Shown: positions 1-11,848 of the stretch, one piece after another
How positions within the stretch are numbered: the stretch's first letter is position 1
How the letters are laid out: every line of letters begins with the position of its first letter
DNA from: Ceratopteris richardii
Taxonomy: Eukaryota > Streptophyta > Polypodiopsida > Polypodiales > Pteridaceae
DNA length: 64,000 nucleotides
Direction of reading: 5' to 3'
NCBI GenBank assembly: GCA_020310875.1
Contig: CM035417.1
Span: forward strand, 107,837,104-107,901,103
Made by a program: the position numbers and the translations under genes
Notes under the pieces: generated by a model
What the model was told of the DNA's origin: nothing
Databases searched by the model: none
Seen by the model: the letters and a program-made list of their open reading frames with translations, nothing else

Positions 1-760
1 CTTTTTGCATCTGTGTAGTGTTGGTATTTACATCAGTATGGGCAGTATGAGCACTAGTATTTTCATTCGTATGAGCATCGATATAAGTGCCCATAATCCA
101 TTGTGCACGAATGTCGGTATTGATGCCGGTATGTGGCTACGCATATCGAGATGCCAAATTTTTTTTGGGTAGAGTGCATTATCTCTTACTACAGCAACAT
201 TACCATGATGTTGTGTAGCAAAAGACAATACATTGTACCAAAAAAAAAACCGAGTACATGTGACATGCACTCTAGTGGCAACCAAAACATGATTTGATAA
301 AGAAAAACACTATCGGACATAAAAGAGATGCACATTGTGAACCATGAACCATGAACCATGTACAAAAGAGATATGTATTCCATAATTGAAGCATGTAGAA
401 AAGTGTGTCAAACCATTTTCATATATGATCCAAATACAAAATGTGGCAAAGCACTACCATATAGGAACCAAATACAAAATTCAGGTGCACCATTGCCATA
501 TATAAGACAAATATAAAATTGTGGCACACCACTACCATACACATGCCCAGAGGGATCAAAACATCTATATCTATAGTCCTACAACAAATGACATTCATGA
601 AATGAGACAAATTGACATGATATTTACAAACAACAATTAAAAACATCAAACCAAGTTTATAAGCTCACCTTATTGTAGATGCTCCCATGAAATGACCACA
701 TCGTGTCCCTCCAAGTCCTCCAACACTATAGCCAATCCATGACGGTATCCATAAGCCTCC
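1..760. other. AT-rich non-coding stretch, probable CACTA subterminal DNA
   Basis: No convincing gene. CGGTAT-type motifs recur near 115-140 (TCGGTATTGATGCCGGTATG). Positions 419-545 hold about three imperfect ~55-bp tandem units built around a CCAAATACAAAAT core followed by CACTACCATAT. The 13-mer ATGAGCACTAGTA at 47-59 recurs at 14929-14941. Motif-rich DNA beyond a CACTA transposase is typical of subterminal repeats of that superfamily; assigning it here is inference. Small open frames in it look random. Confidence 0.35.
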
Positions 761-763
761 TCA

Positions 764-1835
764 ATTCGTGTCAGAGGACCACCCACTACCAACTCCTACA
801 ACAAATATGCAAAATGTTAGATGAAAATACATGATGTCCTTAACAAAAATAAATTCGATAATCAAAATGATACTTACAAAATCGTGACATATACTTTCAT
901 ATCTAGAATGTGGCCACAGCATCTCATTGCTGACGATATCGGTTAGGATTCTATTGCTAAGCATCATGAATAATATCTAACTCCTCAGAATCTAACCATA
1001 GGCTTCGATAAGCCTACTCTAAAAACATCATGAGCCTTAGATCGTCAATGAGACATAACCTCACATGCCTTGTGCTGAATCCACTCTAAGTTGACAATAG
1101 GATGCCCATGTACTGGCCAAAAATCCTCATAGATCCTCTCTCTGATATTTTTTTTATGATCTTGTTAAATCCATTTCAACATGACAAAGTGTCCTAATTG
1201 TATGGAGCAAAGCTGCTATATACAAGTACGCATGGCCTTTTCAGCCGCATCCATCACTGGACCTCCATCACATATACTATACACCTTGGAGTTATCATGG
1301 TCATAGCACCACAAGATGTACATGGTGTACCACGTGGCATACCACGTGGTGTACCACATGGTATATCTACATTTTAGATACTTGCTCTAGGAGTAGAAGT
1401 GGGAGACACAACATCCATCACACTACCTCCACATCATCCACCTCCTCAAGAGCCACCTGTAGATCCACCACTCGAACCTCCTCCACTAGAGTGTGACCTC
1501 AACCGAGGAGACACGCCAGCACCTGTATCATGCTAAGGTGTTGAACACATACGACGACTACTAGAGCCACTAGGAGATGGATGAGAAGGCGGTCATGAAG
1601 TCATAAAGCTAGGAGACATACCTCTGATGTGAGTAGCCCTACTCGCAGGAATGATGCTGACGGGAGTGATGCTGGTGGGAGTAAGGTCAGTAAGAGTGAG
1701 GCCGAGGGGAGTGCTACCACGAGCCATCCTATACTGTGATATGACGGCCATATACGTAGGAGGTAGTTGAGACATAAACTCCACGAACTGCTCCTCTGTC
1801 ATGGAATCTGGAGTGATCAGAGGACTCTCTCCCAT
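764..1835 (-). pseudogene. Decayed second ORF of a CACTA element
   Basis: On the minus strand an 80-residue frame (1835-1593) starts MGESPLITPDSMTEEQF and is rich in Ser, Thr and Pro. Further along the same strand (about 1150-1060) a stretch reads ISERIYEDFWPVHGHP before a stop. Position next to the DUF4218/DUF4216 transposase remnant, on the same strand, suggests the second (Ptta/En/Spm-type accessory) gene that CACTA elements often carry. Several stops and frameshifts break it. I do not recognise a specific domain, so the call rests mainly on context. Confidence 0.3.
1311..1366. repeat. Short tandem palindromic repeat (TACCACGTGG core)
   Basis: GTGTACCACGTGGCATACC is followed by near-copies (ACGTGGTGTACCACATGGTA). 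The units are about 13-19 bp and self-complementary around CACGTG. Probably local slippage inside the decayed CACTA element. Confidence 0.5.
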
Positions 1836-2269
1836 CGTGCTCTACAACAAAAAACTCAAATAATTAGCATTCAATAATAATGATAATGTAGTGAAAGAGT
1901 AGTTTACAAAACAACATAACAAATAATATAAACACAAAATAGTACGTACAAGTGTTTGCTTTAGAAATCCTGTATTCTGGCATCCTCTTGGAGATCTGAT
2001 GCACAAAAGATATTTATCTCTACATTGGCGACTTCTAGATCTCTTGGTATACTAGCTCCTTCTTGATCAAAGTTCTCGTACAACATATTGTTTGTTACTT
2101 CATTGTGTATCTCATTTTCTTCAAAGATCTCTTCATCTCGAATAATGATCTCTTCCTCCTCGACTACCGAATGAATCTCAGAGTCTACTATAGATGGAAT
2201 TTCTTCTACATCTATGTTCTCACAATTTTTTTTGCTATGTCAAAAGACTTGTAAAACAAATAGCCACTC

Positions 2270-3260
2270 TGGTTCCTTTGAATCTAGAATAAAAATAACT
2301 TCCTCATAGTGTTCGGGAAGTACAAATGTATCACTTTCATCTGTCCATAGCTTTATGGAGTCTACTTGAAGCAAACCACTCTTATCCTACCTCAATATTG
2401 CGTTTCTTCCTGAGGTGACTACTTTGAACCATTCCACATAAAAAAGAAAGTAATCAAACTTTTTGAAGGATATCTTCAAGATATCTCAGATCACTCTGCA
2501 ATAATCAAGGTGGCCTTCTTGAGCATTTTCGCCTCTTGCACTAGCTATACTTTTTTGGAAAACATTCACCATCACCCCACTATCAAAACTAGAACTCTTT
2601 TCATCGATTCGTGCGATACGAAAGTGTTGTCCACAACACCATGGTGTAGAATACTCCCAATCACACCCCTTTGCGAGTTCCTCAACTTCTTCAGAGATAT
2701 CTTCACCCGCTTCCTTTGCTTGTGAAACCACTATATCTAGCCATATGCTCATTGAAAAGGGTGGAACAAGTCGAAGACTTTCCAAAAGAGTCAAAAATCA
2801 AGTGGAATGATTCTTTCAAAGCTTGAGCTCTTTCCTTTGCGTTTGTCTCCTTGGCAAGCTCATACCTCTCTAACCACTTTTGCATAGGCTTAGAGTTAAT
2901 GATGCAAAACTTCATTGGCTTTTCTTTGAAATCTGCATCCATTTACGTTGAGGTTCATCACCTACGAGATGAACACCTTCATCATCACTCCATAAACAAG
3001 GCATTTCTAGGTCTGACATGCGTAGAACCTCTGTAATGAATACAAAATAATCTTGTATAAGACATCCCTCTGCCATGCTACCCTTTGTACGTGCCCTTTG
3101 TCCAAAAAACCCTTTTAATGTCTTAATGAAGTGCTCTAAGAAGAACATCCATGGACTATGGACAATTCCTACTATTGCAACTTCATCAACGACATGGACG
3201 AGTAAATGAAGCCGTGAGTGGTATTTCTGAGTCCCACAACTGCTTCTATCCATGAGAGGT
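2270..3260 (-). pseudogene. CACTA (En/Spm) transposase C-terminal half, DUF4218 + DUF4216
   Basis: Reading the minus strand from 3253, a frame contains RLHLLVHVVDEVAIVG, then WMFFLEHFIKTLKG and RTKGSMAEG. This is the signature of DUF4218 of plant CACTA transposases (usual form: HLVREV..GPV..RWMYPFERYM..LK..V.N.ARPEGSIAEGY). After frameshifts, 2942-2486 holds the linker and a DUF4216-like part (WCCGQHFRIARIDEK, SSFDSGVMV, then FYVEWFKVV). About 2400-2270 reads DTFVLPEHYEEVIFILDSKE, like the conserved PFVLA..A.QVFYVxDP end block. Function in the family is cut-and-paste transposition. This copy is dead: at least three frame changes and several stops, and the catalytic N-terminal part is absent. 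Confidence 0.75.
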
Positions 3261-3289
3261 TACCAAATGCAATGTTGTTTGGGTCCACT

Positions 3290-3734
3290 TGCTCAATAGG
3301 GGCACCATGCCAATGGTAGCATAGGTTTTGTAGTCGCTATTTATCGAAGGATCCATATTCTCTAATATTTGCAATAGAAATCTGTCATTTTTTATAAATT
3401 TGATACTTGCACTGAGTGCAAGGACATACCATTCTCTACTTGGGATCCAAAGATGCCATTTGATACATGTAGAAATGTTAGAACATTTAATTCGAAAAAC
3501 CTATTTTTTCTTATTAAACTTAAAAACCCTAATCCTAAAGACCTAGACCTTAAACATGTATATGTGTGTATGCATGTGTATATATATTATTATATATATG
3601 TTAATATCAAACCTAAAACTCTATTTTTTTATATATTTATTTTAATAAAAAAATCTAAAACCCAATTTTTATATATTTAACTATATGTATTTAATTTATT
3701 TAATTTATTTTTTTTTTCCAATGTTTTAGACCCT
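3290..3734. other. AT-rich intergenic stretch, nothing recognised
   Basis: Very AT-rich (runs of T, TATATATTA). A 21-bp phrase about 'tagaccctctaatgttgc' occurs twice at ~3727-3775. No frame resembles a known protein. Confidence 0.5.
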
Positions 3735-3944
3735 CTAATGTTGCCATTTGTTTACTAGACCCTCTAATGTTGCTAGGAATAGGATTAGAAATGCACCTTT
3801 TCTTCCCATTATCCTCCTTGTTTTACATAGGTCTAAAAATATTTTTAGATGATCTTTAGGGTCTTCATGTGCTAATCCTGTAGATGAGGTAAATTTGATA
3901 TTGAGTTGTGAAATTAGAGTTTCTAGGTCTACTTGAGCTCCCAT
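3735..3944 (-). pseudogene. Retrotransposon gag fragment (Ty3-like)
   Basis: A 69-residue minus-strand frame contains HEDPKDHLKIFLDLCKTRR and ends LATLEGLVNKW. This resembles the central capsid block of plant Ty3-type Gag (pattern EDP..HL..F...C.....G........FPF.L...A..WL). Only this block is left; there is no zinc knuckle or pol nearby. The open frame at 3985-4167 on the same strand may be decayed flanking sequence but is not recognisable. Confidence 0.45.
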
Positions 3945-4169
3945 ACTTCCTACTAATAATGTGGATGAAAGAGGGTTGGCTCACTTAGGAACGAATTTCT
4001 TTCTTGCTATTTTGTAAGGGACTCTTAAAGTTTATGACCGGGTTGTAGTCATGTGCTATGCATCCTATTCCATAGGCTAAGATAATTCCAAGGAAAATGA
4101 AGATAACCTCTTCAGTACTATCAAAACATTTTAACTTCCTCTTCACTTTGTAATACTCGTTGTCCAATA

Positions 4170-4768
4170 CTCAAGTTGCCTTGTCCCACTAGATGTGCTA
4201 AGTTTTGTTGGGGGGCTTATTTAGTTGAAAAGTTTTTTTGTGTTTGTAGGATAAGAATGGAGAAAAAGAAGACAGACAATTACATCAGAAGCCTCTATGT
4301 CTTTATTAATAATAAAGAATATAATAGCTTTATCTAGAACGATACAAAACGCTCTCTACGGGACAACATTCAAGCCGAAGAGCACATGCACAAGTTTATA
4401 AAAATACCACAATGACTATCGCAGGCAACCTCCTTTGTGCCATTCCTCGACTATGCACATCTTGCACTCAAGATTCCAATAAGGTTGAAGGAAGGCTCAC
4501 TTTATATCAACATGCAACACCTCCTTGATGTTCTTTTGTCCCACATTAGTTGCTCTCCTACTTGCTCTCTGTGTAATCTTTCTACATACTCTTTACCAGA
4601 CTTTATCGCTCTCCTTGCACACCTTAATTCTCTGTGCAAGTACTGTGCAAGTACTGTGCAAGTCTCTTGCTCTCCGTTTCTCCTTAGTATAACTTTTTAG
4701 TCCAAGAATTGGCAATGCCTTTGGTTGTGTGTTGATTCTTCTTTTGTACATCACTTCAACTACCAGTG
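4170..4768. other. Spacer without recognisable gene
   Basis: Apart from a three-unit tandem of 'gtgcaagtact' at about 4636-4667, I see nothing supportable between the gag fragment and the Copia LTR. Confidence 0.4.
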
Positions 4769-5416
4769 TGATGCAGAGTGTTAATATCCAAAAGAACAAG
4801 CTACTCTTGTAATTAGAGCACCTCTATAACAAGAGTAACTCAAACCTTCACCAAATTTAGATGATCAATGATCAATTATAAAGATTTTGAAAAATCTGTG
4901 AAGGAGATGACTACACAGAAAGTCTGTTGCACATATCTCTCTCGTTAACTTATCAATTGTGTAACGTTTTTTATACAACTTTGCACAACGTGTTGCCTAT
5001 AGTTTGCGCACCTTCTCCAAGTTAAATCTCTCCAAAATATTAAGTAGATCTTGAGAAATGATCTCAACAAGTTACCTATGTCTAAAACTGCTCTTCTGAA
5101 AAAGTCGATTTAGACACCTATAACTTCTAACACTTGGTTCTCTCCATCTGGAACCCGTTTATGCAAATACTTTTAGCCATAGATGGCTTACCTTCTAACT
5201 TAAATTTTGACTCCTTATTCAAGCAAAACGTTAACCTGTGCAGTGAGAAATGATCAAATCATTGACCATCAAGATTGCACCTGTTTCAAGAAACAGTGAA
5301 CACTTCTTCACATATGAATGTTCCTACTCATAATTCTCACAGCTTGTTTACAATTAGGCTCTGAAAATTTAACCATATACTCATTAACTATGGACTTAGA
5401 CATCTACAAAAGGATT
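4769..5416 (-). repeat. 3' LTR remnant of Copia element 1
   Basis: Aligns closely with 6903-7545 of the 5' LTR. The first ~400 bp of the LTR (minus-strand sense) are missing and replaced by a direct join to protease sequence at about 5416. Confidence 0.8.
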
Positions 5417-6102
5417 CTTGAAGGAATTGTAGGAACATAGAAGACCTTACTCAAGAGGGTGCTACCATCCTTGGCCTTCACTGATCCAATTGACTTCACA
5501 TTGTGCTTTGTATTGTCACCTGTTTGAACTACATGATTAGTTACCTTATTTTCCGAATCAGTCATCAAAGCTATGTTGCCACTCAGGTGATTGCTACACC
5601 TTGAGTCAATGTTAAAAACTCTTTGATCTTCATTTTGCCTTTCACAAGTTGCATTCATTATCAATGTTGAATCCTTCTTCTAATCTGAAGCATAATTGTA
5701 GTAGGTATTGTTGTATTGTTGACTTTGGAATCCTCTACGTGCATTTCTTCCAAAGTAACCTCAACTACATCTACCTTTGAAATTACCTCTTTGATTTATG
5801 CCACCTCTTCCCCTTGAATTAAAATTCTGATTATATCCACCATTACTTTGACTATTATGCCAACAATCATTAGCTAAGTGATTTGTCTTACCACAAATCT
5901 AGCAAGCTTTGACTCCATCTTTATTACTCATGCCTCTTCCTCTTCCTTTGCCACCTCCTCTTCCTCTTAGGAAGTTAGCTTGGCTAGTTGTACCTTCATC
6001 CTCATTTGTTTGTTGCTTTCCTTTGATATTCTTCTTCTTGTCCTTTGAATACATTGGTTGAAATTGTACTCTTGTCACCTTCACCTTTGACATCCTACTC
6101 AA
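5404..6102 (-). pseudogene. Copia zinc knuckle and protease remnant, element 1
   Basis: After a basic and Gly/Arg-rich linker (GRGGGKGRGRG) comes a CCHC-type knuckle region homologous to that of element 2; the first Cys codon is followed by a stop. Around 5664-5404 a protease frame reads VFNIDSRCSNHLSGN; the family's catalytic D-S-G is here D-S-R (about 5599-5607), which should inactivate the aspartic protease. The frame ends at YVPTIPSRI where it runs into LTR sequence. This is the site of the large pol deletion. Confidence 0.75.
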
Positions 6103-6685
6103 AGGTTAACATATGTCCTAGCAACTGATTTAAGTCAGGAGTAAAATGATCAAGTGATAATTCAGTAGACAAAATTAATGGCTTCCATTGTTCATCACCT
6201 CTCAACCCTGTGAGGATTTGCCTTACCAATTTATCCTCCTCAATTTCTTCATCAACTGCTCCTAATGCATCTACAATGTCCTTCATCCTTGTTACATAGT
6301 CTGAGATGGATTGAGAGGCCTTCTTCTTGAAAGCGGTAAATTCTGCCCACAAAGATGCCTTCCTTGACTTTGTGGTGCTTTGGAAATGCTCCTCCAAAGT
6401 AGTCCATATATCACTTACACTTTGAAGACCTCTAATGTGAGGTAGCAAGTAGTCATTGACTGCCATATAGATAATGCTCCTAGCTTGAGCGTCTCTCTTC
6501 ATCCAATTCTTCAAATCTGATAATTCTTCCCTAGTTTGAACACTAGGATCTCTAAATTGAGGCTTTTCTTCTTCACCTGTAATACAAGCTATCAAGTCTT
6601 TGCTCATAAGATGAGCTTCCATCCTCATTGACCATGCTGGATAGTTCTCTCTATCCAACTTCTCTATTTGAAGAGAATCTCCCAT
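6095..6685 (-). CDS. Copia Gag capsid region (UBN2-like), element 1
   Basis: 196 residues starting MGDSLQIEKLDRENYPAWSM. The W...M.AHL pattern, the central TTLEEHFQSTTKS block and LVRQILTGLRGDEQW are typical of Copia Gag (UBN2/DUF4219-like). Gag assembles the cytoplasmic particle in which reverse transcription occurs. The frame ends at a TAG right after TFE; zinc-knuckle coding follows immediately in another frame (overlapping start near 6102). The same TAG at the same place occurs in element 2, so it predates both copies. The ORF itself is uninterrupted. Confidence 0.85.
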   Translation of the reverse strand: MGDSLQIEKLDRENYPAWSMRMEAHLMSKDLIACITGEEEKPQFRDPSVQTREELSDLKNWMKRDAQARSIIYMAVNDYLLPHIRGLQSVSDIWTTLEEHFQSTTKSRKASLWAEFTAFKKKASQSISDYVTRMKDIVDALGAVDEEIEEDKLVRQILTGLRGDEQWKPLILSTELSLDHFTPDLNQLLGHMLTFE

Positions 6686-6889
6686 CCTTTCTTCACTTGT
6701 ATATTGAATTCTTCAAACTTTATGAGTAATAGATGTATCTTTACTTAGAATAATGTTCCTTTTGTCTTCCTTGATATGACCTCCTTCTCAAGCTTTGCCC
6801 TCAAGCTTTCACCTTTTGAACCTTCAGATGTTGAATTCTTTGCACCTGCAGCAGTCGAGATCCTCCTTCCTTCAATTCTGATGCTTCGT

Positions 6890-6901
6890 GCTCTGATACC
6901 A
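6890..6901 (-). promoter_or_regulatory. Primer-binding site (initiator Met-tRNA type)
   Basis: Minus strand reads TGGTATCAGAGC one base inside the LTR end, the standard plant Copia site complementary to the 3' end of initiator methionine tRNA. Confidence 0.9.
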
Positions 6902-6902
6902 C

Positions 6903-7962
6903 TGATGGAGAGTGTTAATCTCCAAAAGAACAAGCTACTCTTGTAATTAGAGCACCTCTATAACAAGAGTAACTCAAACCTTCACTAAATTTAGAGGATC
7001 AATGATCAATTATAAAGATTTTGAAAAATTTGTGAAGGAGATGACTACACAGAAAGTCTGCTACACATATCTCTCTCATTAACTTATGAATTGTGTAAAG
7101 TTTTTTATAAAACATTGCACAAGGTGTCAGTTTGCACACCTTCTCCAAGTTAAATCACTCCAAAATATTCAGTAGATCTTGAGAAATGATCTCAACAAGT
7201 TACCAATGTCTAAAACTGCTCTTCTGAAAAGTCGATTCAGACACCTGTAACTTCTAGCACTTGGTTCTCTCCATCTGGAACCCGTTTATGCAAATACTTT
7301 TAGCCATAGATGGCTTACCTTCTAACTTAAATTTTGACTCCTTACTCATGCAAAACTTTAACCTGTGCACTGAGAAATGATCAAATCATTTACCATCGAG
7401 ATTGCACTTGTTTCTAGAAACAGTGAACACTTCTTCACATATGAATGTTCCTAGTCATAATTCTCACAGCCTGTTTACAATTAGGCTCTCAAAATTTAAC
7501 CATAGACTCATTAACTATGGATTAGACATCTACAAAAGGATTCTTGAAATGATCAAGCACAGAAGTAGAATGCACAGAAACATCGGGTGCAATTTTCTTT
7601 CATTCCTGAAGGAATTTACAACTGAGTGATGAGAGAGACTCAACCCACTTCTAAGATGTCTAATGAATCATACAACTACTGATTTCTCTATTCACATGCT
7701 CTCCCATATTTGCCCCAACATTTTACTTGTATATATAGGAAAATATTTACAATATGAGGACTATACAAAAGTATAAGTGAACTATCTCTGATATATGTAC
7801 ATATGTGTACACATTTTCATCTTCTGAATATGCACTTCCTCCATGCTTCATAGCTTGAACTTTCCTTCAGTCCTTGACTTCCAAACCTTCATTAAAACTT
7901 CAATTGTGTATCTCAGTGCTCACTTTTATGTCGCCAGAATTAATTCATGTGTAAGTCTAACA
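6903..7962 (-). repeat. 5' LTR of Copia element 1
   Basis: About 1060 bp. On the minus strand it begins TGTTAGACTTACACATG (ending plus-strand 7962) and ends ...ACACTCTCCATCA at 6903, giving TG...CA termini. The primer-binding site follows after one base. It aligns with 4769-5416 and, in inverse orientation, with 10615-11625. Confidence 0.8.
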
Positions 7963-8833
7963 ACTCCCTATTAGTTCCTATCATGACTTTAAGATTAAAA
8001 AAAATAAAATGGGGGGCCCACTTATTAAATCTTGTGTACAGCTCTCTTCATATGTTCGTCTCTTAAAAATGTGTGCATAAGGGAAAGCTCATGTGAACCT
8101 TCCAAAACACTTTAACAGCCTTGAAAACCCTTCAAAAGGACCAATTTTAGAATGTGCATTCATCTTTTGCTAGAAAACCATTACAAAGAAATTGTTTATA
8201 CTCTATCTATGTACCTTGTTCTCGGCCACTTGTGCACCACCTATGCACCACTTTGCACTTTTTCACCACCTGAGCATCACTTGCAAGGTCACCACTTTGA
8301 CTAGCTCAACATTGTTTTTGCAATCCACACCATCTATTGATCATAAAGTGAAAAGATTCCTTATCATTCTTCTCCTTGAATATTCTACACATTTGTTTTG
8401 TTTGTTTCCCCCCATCAGTCCTTAAAGTAGATATGAAGAGACTTTCTCTTAATTTTCATGTCTAAGCATGCTTCTCATCTTATTGAGCCAGAAAAAATTC
8501 AAAAACCAAAATTTTCTCCTTCTCCTTGCCTTAAAGACACATTTCCATTTATCTTTGTGAATATATTGAAGGGTGTTGCCCCTACCCTTTTTCGGGCATG
8601 CTTTTTTTTACACATTTTGCAATCTAATATGTATCATCAATTTCATCTTTTATCAAGATCATGGGACTCTTTCCCAACAGTGAATCCAAAAACTTTCTGA
8701 GTTCATCTTGTTTGTATTATAGTACTAGGGTGCATATGTACATGTTTAATCTATCTACATATGAAGATTAGACCCAATTTACCTACAATCAAAGGCATTG
8801 AGTATAGATGTTTATAGAGTCGTTGTCAAGATT
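7963..8833. other. Spacer, no gene recognised
   Basis: Moderately AT-rich. Two plus-strand open frames (8192-8425, 8458-8700) have low-complexity hydrophobic and Cys/His-rich composition and no recognisable motif. They look like chance frames. Confidence 0.4.
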
Positions 8834-9536
8834 TGTTAGGGGTGCACTAGATTATGCTCTCTAACAAGGTAGAGAAGATTCAAGAAATAAATTCTGATTA
8901 CAAGAACACCCATGTAGGTTAAATGATACAAGAATACGTAACTAATACAAGATGCTCCACAATCCCAGATTGATAGGTATGAAAAAGGGACTAGAGATGA
9001 TACAAGATGTCCCACAACCCTAGACTGACAGATTGGAAGCAAGATCCCTAAGTTACAAGAACTCCCTTTAGAGAGTTGATCTAGATACAAGAAATAACTA
9101 GACAAGATCTTGTGCTATGAGATTACAAGAGGAGAAAGCTAGATGTCCAAGAACTAGACTAGACAAGAATAGAACAAGAAACAAGACAAGAATTGGAATT
9201 GGAATTTCGAGAGTACTTATTGGCAGTCACGATGCCTTGAGCTCCCAAGACTCGTATTGGCAAGACTGATTATGTATGTGGCCAACCCCTCCTTGTATAT
9301 GTTTTCAAGGGCTGTTCAACAGAGGTGGTTACAAATTGACGATGTCATTGTTGCAATCATCAATTCAAAATGTGACCTCTGGATGTCAGAATCAAGCAAG
9401 AAGACAATGGATCTTAGGGACTTGGCACACTTGAGATGCAATGGAAGCATTGGTTTCTCCCAATTCTGAACCAATCATGAGATATAGAAGTCATTGAATC
9501 TGAGCTTGAGGATGGCTTCCTTTGTCCATGACATCA
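8834..9536 (-). repeat. Probable 3' LTR of the chromovirus remnant
   Basis: On the minus strand a purine tract (TTGAGGGGGAGGTGATG, about 9549-9533) follows the pol remnant, as a polypurine tract does just before a 3' LTR. The likely outer end is CTAACA at 8834 (plus strand TGTTAGGGGTGC). The 5' TG is ambiguous by a few bases and no partner LTR is present, so the boundaries are inferred. Confidence 0.5.
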
Positions 9537-9599
9537 CCTCCCCCTCAAGTGACAAGTTCCACGAGGAGGGGTCATGATATCTCGTCTCAGCTTCATTGA

Positions 9600-10614
9600 T
9601 TTTTCTTATGGAATTCTCAAACCTTGATTGGTGCTTTCTGAAGATTTTCTATAGGTTCCCAATGAGGATCACGGATGTCATACCCTTTCTAATGAGCAAG
9701 GTACTCCAATATTCCTCGAGATATTCTCCAATCTAGGACATGCTATACTTTGAATTCTTTATGATCATCAATCTTGATAGGTGGTGAAGGACTTGGTCTC
9801 TCCCCCCTCAATGGTGAAATCAAATATGGTTCCAACATGGACACATGGAAAGGTGGATGTGTTCTCATGGTACTTCATAAGTGGAGATTGAAGGTGGCTC
9901 GATTAATCTTGGCCAAGATGTTGAATGGACCAAATTTTGATTGTCTAACTTTGCACAAGGCCTTAAAGTTAGCAAATTATTTCTGAATAACCAAACTTTA
10001 TCCCCGATTTCATATGATAAATTTTGGACACGATGTTGATCTACATAATATTTATATTGTTCTTGAGATTTATGGATCTCTTTCTTGAGTTCTTTGTGAA
10101 TGTCCATGAGGTAATGGGCCTTACCTTTGGAAGCTAGGTTCTTGAAATGATTTAAAAGTTGTACATCCATCATTGGATGTTGTTCATAATTTGAAAAGAA
10201 GGGATCCTACTTGGTAGATGTATGAGCATTGTTGTTATAGGCAAACTTTGCAAAGGATAAAAGCTCAAACCAATCATTTTGATGGTAGTTTATGGTGCAA
10301 CAAAGATACTAATCTAGGACTTGATTCACCTCTTCTATTTGTCGATCAGTCTGTGGATGATTGGTTGTAGACAATTTGAATTGAACACCAAGAAGCTTGC
10401 ATAGACTATTCCGAAAGCCGGATATAAACTGTGGACCTCGATCATTGACAATATCATCAGGAAATCCATGAATCCTAAATATGTATCTAAGAAAAAGTCT
10501 TACAATGGAGGCACCTCTGATTGCCTTGGTAGTTGGAATAATGTGTGCCATCTTTGTAGTTCTATCCATTATAACAAGAATGGCATCATACTTATGTTGG
10601 TGCAAGGCAATCAA
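9600..10614 (-). pseudogene. Ty3 chromovirus integrase and chromodomain remnant
   Basis: Minus strand. 10614-10309 encodes an integrase core: YDAILVIMDRTTKMAHIIPT, then NDRGPQFISGF (second catalytic Asp) and HPQTDRQIEEVNQ (catalytic Glu in the usual HPQTDGQTERVN block). It continues with FAKFAYNNNAHTS, a stop, and 10173-9865 with HKELKKEIHKSQEQYKYYV and YEIGDKVWLFRNNL, the integrase C-terminal module. Near 9735-9620 a decayed chromodomain reads KGYD then HWEPIENLQKAPIKV. Chromodomains steer such integrases to marked chromatin. Several stops and frame changes make it non-functional; gag, protease, RT and RNase H are absent. It is abruptly joined at ~10614 to a Copia LTR. Confidence 0.8.
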
Positions 10615-11625
10615 AAATTAAAGTTTTGATGAAGAATTGAAGTCAAGGACTGAAGAAAAGATCAAGTTATGAAGCATGAAGGAAGTGCATACCCAGACGA
10701 TGAAGATGTGTACACATATGTACATTAATTTAGAGACAGCTCATATATATCTTTTGTATAGTCATAAGCTTGTACATATATGGCTATATATATGAGTAAA
10801 AAGTTGTGGAAAATACGAGAGAGCATGTGAATAGAAGAATTAGAAGTTGTATGAGTCATTAGACACTTTAGAAGTGAGTAGGATCTCTCTCATCACTCAG
10901 ATGTATAATTTCTAGAAATGAAGAAATGTTGCACCCGATCTTTTTGAGAGTTCTCCTTCTATGTTGAATCTTTTGTGAAATGCTTTTGTAAAAGTCTAAG
11001 TCTATAGTTGATTGACCTGTATACAAATTTTCAGCTTCTAATTATGATCAGGCTGAGAGAATTATGAATAGGAACATTCATATGTAAGAAAATGTTAAGT
11101 GTCTTCTGAAACAAGCGCAATACCGATGGTCAAAGAAATGGTCAGTTCTCAGTGCACAGTGTAAAGTTTTGCACAAATGGGGAGTCAAAATCTAAGTTGG
11201 AAGGTAAGACATCTATGGCTACAAGCATTTGATTAAATGGGTTCTAGATTGAGAGAACCAATCCTTAGAAGTTACAGGTGTCTGAATCGATTACTCAGAA
11301 GAATAGTTTTAGACATAGGTGACTTGTTAAGTTCATTTCTCAAGATTTACTGAGTCTTTTGGAATGATTTAACTTGGAGGAGGTGTGCAAACTATAGACG
11401 ACACCTTTTGCAAAGCCTTATCAAAACCTTTACACATTTGATAAGCCAATGAGTGAATTATGGGCAACAGACATTTTGTGTAGTCACCTTCTTCATAGTT
11501 TGTTCAAAATATTGATAATTGATCATTGATCGTCCAAATTGGTGAAGGTTTTGAGTTACTCTTGTTATAGAGGTGCTCTAACTTCAGGATTCGCTTGTAC
11601 TTTTGGAGATTAACACTCTCCATCA
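10615..11625 (+). repeat. 5' LTR of Copia element 2 (5' end missing)
   Basis: Inverse homologue of 6903-7962. Ends ...ACACTCTCCATCA at 11625, one base before the primer-binding site. Homology begins at AAGTTTTGATGAAG near 10617, so the TG end was lost at the join with the chromovirus remnant. Confidence 0.8.
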
Positions 11626-11626
11626 G

Positions 11627-11638
11627 TGGTATCAGAGC
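11627..11638 (+). promoter_or_regulatory. Primer-binding site (initiator Met-tRNA type)
   Basis: TGGTATCAGAGC, one base after the LTR CA end; standard plant Copia primer site. Confidence 0.92.
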
Positions 11639-11848
11639 AGGAAGCATCAAAACTAAAGATAGGAGAACCCCGACTGCTGCAGCTATAAAGAATTCAACAC
11701 TTGAAGGTTCAAAAGGTGAACGCTTGGAAGAAAAGCTTGAGAAGGAGACCAGAAGTTATCAAGAAGGTTAAGAGGAACTTCATTCAAAGTAAAGGTACAT
11801 CTATTAACTCATAAAGTTTGAAGAATTCAATACACAGGTGAAGAAAGG

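Larger units (their letters stand above)
4769..7962 (-). mobile_element. Ty1/Copia retrotransposon 1, internally deleted
   Basis: Minus-strand element in the order 5' LTR (7962-6903), Met-type primer-binding site, gag, zinc knuckle, protease, then a jump into the 3' LTR (5416-4769). Integrase, reverse transcriptase and RNase H are missing. At the breakpoint protease sequence joins LTR sequence near 5416. The family is the same as the plus-strand element at 10.6-14.7 kb (gag proteins are the same length and clearly alignable). I could not identify a matching 5-bp target duplication, so the outer ends are approximate. Confidence 0.85.

Noticed and set aside
8192-8700. Two plus-strand frames of ~80 codons
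   Set aside because: No motif, no conservation evidence in the window, composition of AT-rich chance frames.
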